The notes under the pieces: model-generated | The model's database searches: none | Told to the model about the DNA's origin: nothing | What the model saw: only the letters and a program-made list of their open reading frames with translations | Part shown: piece after piece, positions 5,458-8,590 of the stretch | How positions within the stretch are numbered: the stretch's first letter is position 1 | How the letters are laid out: each line of letters opens with the position of its first letter | Position numbers and translations under genes: made by a program | Origin: Prevotellaceae bacterium | GTDB lineage: Bacteria; Bacteroidota; Bacteroidia; Bacteroidales; Bacteroidaceae | NCBI GenBank assembly: GCA_022508635.1 | Contig: JAFLUV010000101.1 | Span: 1-8,590 of the forward strand | Direction: 5' to 3' | DNA: 8,590 bases

Positions 5458-7368
5458 ATGGATGATAAATCTACGAAACCAGACTATGAGCTGGAGAAGA
5501 GAAAGTATGTGATAGGCGCCGTGGCGGTGACTATCATCGCCATCTATCTGATCAGACTCTTCACGCTCCAGCTGCTTAGTGAGAACTTCAAGGCCAGTGC
5601 TGACTCCAATGCATTCCTTAAACGCATACAATACCCTGCCCGAGGTGCCATATCCGACCGTAATGGAAAGCTGCTTGTATACAATCAGCCTGCCTACGAC
5701 ATTATGGTCATCATGGCGGAGCAGCAGGGAGTCGACACGCTGAACCTCTGCGAGAGTCTTGGCATCACACGTGACTGGTACGAGCGACGCATGGCGGAAA
5801 TCAAGGATCCAAGACGCAACCCTGGCTACAGCAGCTATACCCAACAACTATTCATGAGCCAACTTTCCACAGAAGAGTTTAGCCGTTTCCAAGAGAAGCT
5901 GTTCCGCTTTCCTGGGTTTTATATACAGAGACGCAGCATACGACAATACAACTACCCTAACGCTGCACACCTGCTTGGCGACATTGGCGAGGTAAGTCCG
6001 AGCGACATAGAGGCCGATCCCTATTACCGAAGCGGGGACTATATCGGGACGCTTGGCGTAGAGCGTTCGTATGAGACAGTTCTGCGCGGAGAGAAGGGCA
6101 TGGAGATTCTGTTACGCGATGCCCGAGGACGCATCAAGGGCAGATACCAGAACGGCAAGTTTGACATCGCACCTATACCGGGGCGCAATCTTACGATGAG
6201 CATCGACATTGAGCTGCAAGCCCTTGGCGAGCGCCTTATGAAGGGAAAGCTGGGCAGTATCGTTGCCATAGAGCCGAGCACGGGAGAAGTGCTGTGCATG
6301 GTGTCAAGCCCTACGTATGACCCGCGCATGATGGTAGGACGACAGCGAGGGAAGAGCCACAAGCTGCTGGCTCAAGACCCCTACAAGCCGCTCCTGAACC
6401 GTGGAATCATGGGACAATATCCGCCAGGTTCTACCTTCAAGACCAGCCAGGCGCTTACTTTCTTGCAGGAAGGCGTCATCACTCCATCGACATCCTTCCC
6501 TTGCACCCATGGCTTCCACTACAAGGGTCTCACGGTAGGATGCCACAGCCATGGCTCTCCCCTACCCCTCGTCCCGGCCATCGCCACGTCGTGCAACGGC
6601 TATTTCTGCTGGGGACTCTACTACATGTTCGGCAACAGGAAGAAGTACAAGACTGTGCAGGATGCCATGACAACCTGGAAAGACTACATGGTCAGTATGG
6701 GTTTCGGCTACAAGCTGGGCATAGACCTGCCCGGCGAGAAACGAGGCATGATACCCAACGCACCGTTCTACGACAAGGCGTATCGTGGAAGCTGGAGCGG
6801 CCTGACCGTTATCAGCATCAGCATAGGACAGGGCGAGGTCAACCTCACGCCTTTGCAAATAGCTAACCTCGGTGCCACGATAGCCAACAGAGGATACTAC
6901 ATCATCCCTCACGTGGTCAAGGAAGTGCAGGGCATAGCCCAAGACACCACCTACATGCGCAAGCACTACACTCTGGCGAAACGCGAACACTACGAGACGG
7001 TGGTGGCAGGCATGCGGCAGGCAGTACTGGGCGGGACATGCCGGCAAGCAAACAGCAGCGACTACGAGGTGTGCGGAAAGACGGGCACGGCACAGAATCC
7101 GCACGGACAGGACCACAGTGTGTTCATGGGCTTTGCGCCGCGCGAGAACCCGAAGATTGCCATCTGCGTCTACGTCGAGAATGGCGGATGGGGCGCAACC
7201 TACGGTGTTCCCATCGGTGCACTCATGATGGAACAGTACATCAACGGGCATCTCTCTGAGGCGAGCAAGGCACGTGCCGAGGAGTTTGAGAACAGGCATT
7301 TGTACACGCCTCGCAGCCTTGCTCCCGTTCCTGCGACGAGCGGTGAGGCTGCCGTGCCGAGGAAGTAG
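5458..7368 (+). CDS. mrdA: Penicillin-binding protein 2, elongation-specific transpeptidase
   Basis: This 636-residue class B penicillin-binding protein cross-links peptidoglycan during side-wall growth together with RodA. It has a short cytoplasmic N-terminus and a single membrane anchor (about 18-40). A pedestal/dimerisation domain follows (about 58-230, with RGAISDRNG at 62-70 and GVERSYE at 200-206), then the transpeptidase domain (about 265-595). The active-site motifs are complete: STFK with nucleophile Ser325 and Lys328; SCN (378-380); KTGTAQ (541-546). A Cys/His-rich segment lies between the first two motifs (Cys349, His351, Cys362, His363, His365), plus Cys384 just after SCN; it may bind a metal. 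The C-terminal tail (about 600-636) is charged and then Pro/Ala-rich and probably disordered. The gene lies 15 bp after mreD and 48 bp before rodA, as expected for the rod operon. Confidence 0.96.
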   Translation: MDDKSTKPDYELEKRKYVIGAVAVTIIAIYLIRLFTLQLLSENFKASADSNAFLKRIQYPARGAISDRNGKLLVYNQPAYDIMVIMAEQQGVDTLNLCESLGITRDWYERRMAEIKDPRRNPGYSSYTQQLFMSQLSTEEFSRFQEKLFRFPGFYIQRRSIRQYNYPNAAHLLGDIGEVSPSDIEADPYYRSGDYIGTLGVERSYETVLRGEKGMEILLRDARGRIKGRYQNGKFDIAPIPGRNLTMSIDIELQALGERLMKGKLGSIVAIEPSTGEVLCMVSSPTYDPRMMVGRQRGKSHKLLAQDPYKPLLNRGIMGQYPPGSTFKTSQALTFLQEGVITPSTSFPCTHGFHYKGLTVGCHSHGSPLPLVPAIATSCNGYFCWGLYYMFGNRKKYKTVQDAMTTWKDYMVSMGFGYKLGIDLPGEKRGMIPNAPFYDKAYRGSWSGLTVISISIGQGEVNLTPLQIANLGATIANRGYYIIPHVVKEVQGIAQDTTYMRKHYTLAKREHYETVVAGMRQAVLGGTCRQANSSDYEVCGKTGTAQNPHGQDHSVFMGFAPRENPKIAICVYVENGGWGATYGVPIGALMMEQYINGHLSEASKARAEEFENRHLYTPRSLAPVPATSGEAAVPRK

Positions 7369-7416
7369 GCGCAGGAATCACATTCATTTTACTGACAGAA
7401 CTTATATCCCCGTAAT

Positions 7417-8590
7417 ATGGCAAAGAACAACCCACCGTCAATGTTCCGCTCGCTGGACTGGTTCACCCTGTTCGTCTACCTTGTGCTACTGGCGCTGGGG
7501 TGGATGAGTGTCTGCGGTGCATGCTATGACTATGAGCAGTCGACCAACATCCTGGACTTTTCCACGCGCAGCGGGATGCAGATAGTCTGGATAGGCAGCT
7601 CGATGCTCCTGGGCGTGCTTGTCCTCATGATAGACGACAGGCTTATCGAGGCGCTCTCCTACATTATATACATATTCTTCCTGGGCGTGTTGTTTGCGAC
7701 GCCTTTCCTGGCTCGTGACATACACGGCTCGATGTCGTGGATAAAGGTCGGCTCCTTCAGCATCCAGCCTGCCGAGTTTGCGAAGTTCGGCGTCGCGCTC
7801 TGCCTGGCCAAGGTCATGAGCAGCTATGGCTTCAGTATCAGGCGATGGTATGACTTCATCATCGCCGCAGCCCTGATAATCTTGCCCATGGGGCTGATAG
7901 TCCTGCAGAAGGAGACCGGCACTGCGCTGGTCTACACGGCTCTGTTCCTGGCGCTTTACCGCGAGGGCATGCCCGGCTGCCTGCTCTTCACGGCCGTATC
8001 TGCCGTGGTCTACTTCGTGGTCGGGGTCCGCTTTGACGACGAGCAGCTCTGGTGCATAGAGACGACGAGCCTGGGGCAGGTGCTGGTCATGGTTCTCATA
8101 CAGGTCTTTACGGCAGGCCTTGTCCGTGTCTACGGCGGCGGAGAGAGGAAGGCGTACACGAGCCTGCTCGTCGTCCTGGGCGTGGATGCCGTCGCCATAC
8201 TCTTCGCAAAGCTGATATATCCCTATGATGCCGTATGGGCGATGGCCATTGCCTGCGGAGCCACGGCACTCTGGCTGCTGTACCTTGCCTTGCGCGACCG
8301 CTACCTGCCCTATGCTCTCATTGCGCTGTTCACGCTTGGCAGCATGGCGTTCCACTACTCTGCCAGCTTCGTGCTGAACAAGGTGATGGAGCGGCACCAG
8401 CAGATGCGCATACGTGTGCTGCTCGGGCTGGAGGACGACCCGCGCGGAGCAGGCTACAATGTCATACAGGCACAGATAGCCATCGGCTCGGGCGGGCTGG
8501 AGGGGAAGGGCTTCCTCAATGGCACGCAGACGAAGCTGAAATACGTGCCGGAGCAGGACACCGACTTCATCTTCTGCACCGTGGGCGAGG
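7417..8590 (+). CDS. rodA: Rod-shape peptidoglycan polymerase RodA, truncated by the right edge
   Basis: This SEDS-family glycosyltransferase polymerises lipid II in the inner membrane and pairs with PBP2. The first 391 codons are present; the 3' end lies beyond the window. Recognisable RodA sequences are SMSWIKVGSFSIQPAEFAKF (105-124), KETGTALVY (165-173, equivalent to QPDLGT in E. coli RodA) and DDPRGAGYN (340-348), whose Asp341 aligns with the essential E. coli Asp262. After that come IGSGGLEGKGFLNGTQ (356-371) and PEQDTDFIF (378-386). The hydrophobic segments are numerous and regular. The distance from KETGT to DDPRGAGY is about 70 residues longer than I recall for E. coli RodA, with extra membrane segments at about 215-310. 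The ATG at 7417 gives a short cytoplasmic N-terminus (MAKNNPPSMFRSLDW) before the first membrane helix. No Shine-Dalgarno sequence or promoter is visible in the 48-bp gap, so it is read with mrdA. Confidence 0.95.
   Translation, partial: MAKNNPPSMFRSLDWFTLFVYLVLLALGWMSVCGACYDYEQSTNILDFSTRSGMQIVWIGSSMLLGVLVLMIDDRLIEALSYIIYIFFLGVLFATPFLARDIHGSMSWIKVGSFSIQPAEFAKFGVALCLAKVMSSYGFSIRRWYDFIIAAALIILPMGLIVLQKETGTALVYTALFLALYREGMPGCLLFTAVSAVVYFVVGVRFDDEQLWCIETTSLGQVLVMVLIQVFTAGLVRVYGGGERKAYTSLLVVLGVDAVAILFAKLIYPYDAVWAMAIACGATALWLLYLALRDRYLPYALIALFTLGSMAFHYSASFVLNKVMERHQQMRIRVLLGLEDDPRGAGYNVIQAQIAIGSGGLEGKGFLNGTQTKLKYVPEQDTDFIFCTVGE

Noticed and set aside
7486..8397. Long open frame of 303 codons antisense to rodA
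   Set aside because: It is the complement of a GC-rich, clearly real rodA frame. The product is His/Gln/Asp-rich and hydrophilic, typical of antisense shadows of membrane-protein genes.
1..8590. tRNA, rRNA, CRISPR array, insertion sequence ends, riboswitch
   Set aside because: Looked for and not seen: no cloverleaf-like sequence, no spaced identical repeats of CRISPR type, no terminal inverted repeats with a transposase, and no recognisable riboswitch core.

Overview
The window looks like chromosome of a Bacteroidales bacterium, most likely a Prevotella relative. Four things point there: the gene order IMP cyclohydrolase - mreB - mreC - mreD - PBP2 - rodA; the near absence of Shine-Dalgarno sequences; promoter boxes of the Bacteroidetes type TAnnTTTG; and protein sequences closest to what I know from Bacteroides/Prevotella. 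This assignment is from memory of families, not from a search.

Layout: positions 1-471 are AT-rich and mostly non-coding. The left edge may hold the 5' end of a minus-strand gene that runs out of the window. The rest of this stretch holds a 9-bp AT tandem repeat and a GC-rich block with a 20-bp repeat unit, which looks like a dispersed intergenic repeat. A HAD phosphatase of the YihX-like type (472-1149, +) follows. It converges with zero spacing on a secreted GH43 glycoside hydrolase (1150-2148, -). A 258-bp divergent intergenic region carries facing-away promoters, each with the same -7 box, for the GH43 gene and for the gene cluster to the right.

From 2407 to the right edge every gene is on the plus strand: a stand-alone IMP cyclohydrolase (the N-terminal half of PurH), then the rod-shape/elongasome genes mreB, mreC, mreD, mrdA (PBP2) and rodA (cut by the window end). 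Spacings are 80, 2, -4, 15 and 48 bp, so mreB-rodA, probably with the cyclohydrolase, read as one operon. MreB filaments orient the machine, MreC and MreD link it across the inner membrane, RodA polymerises glycan from lipid II, and PBP2 cross-links it.

I found no convincing new multi-gene system. The points most worth a second look are the split PurH, the repeat block at 241-350, a Cys/His cluster in PBP2 where other PBP2 enzymes bind zinc, an enlarged membrane region in RodA, an 11-bp direct repeat just before mreB, and the zero-gap convergent gene ends with an internal hairpin.
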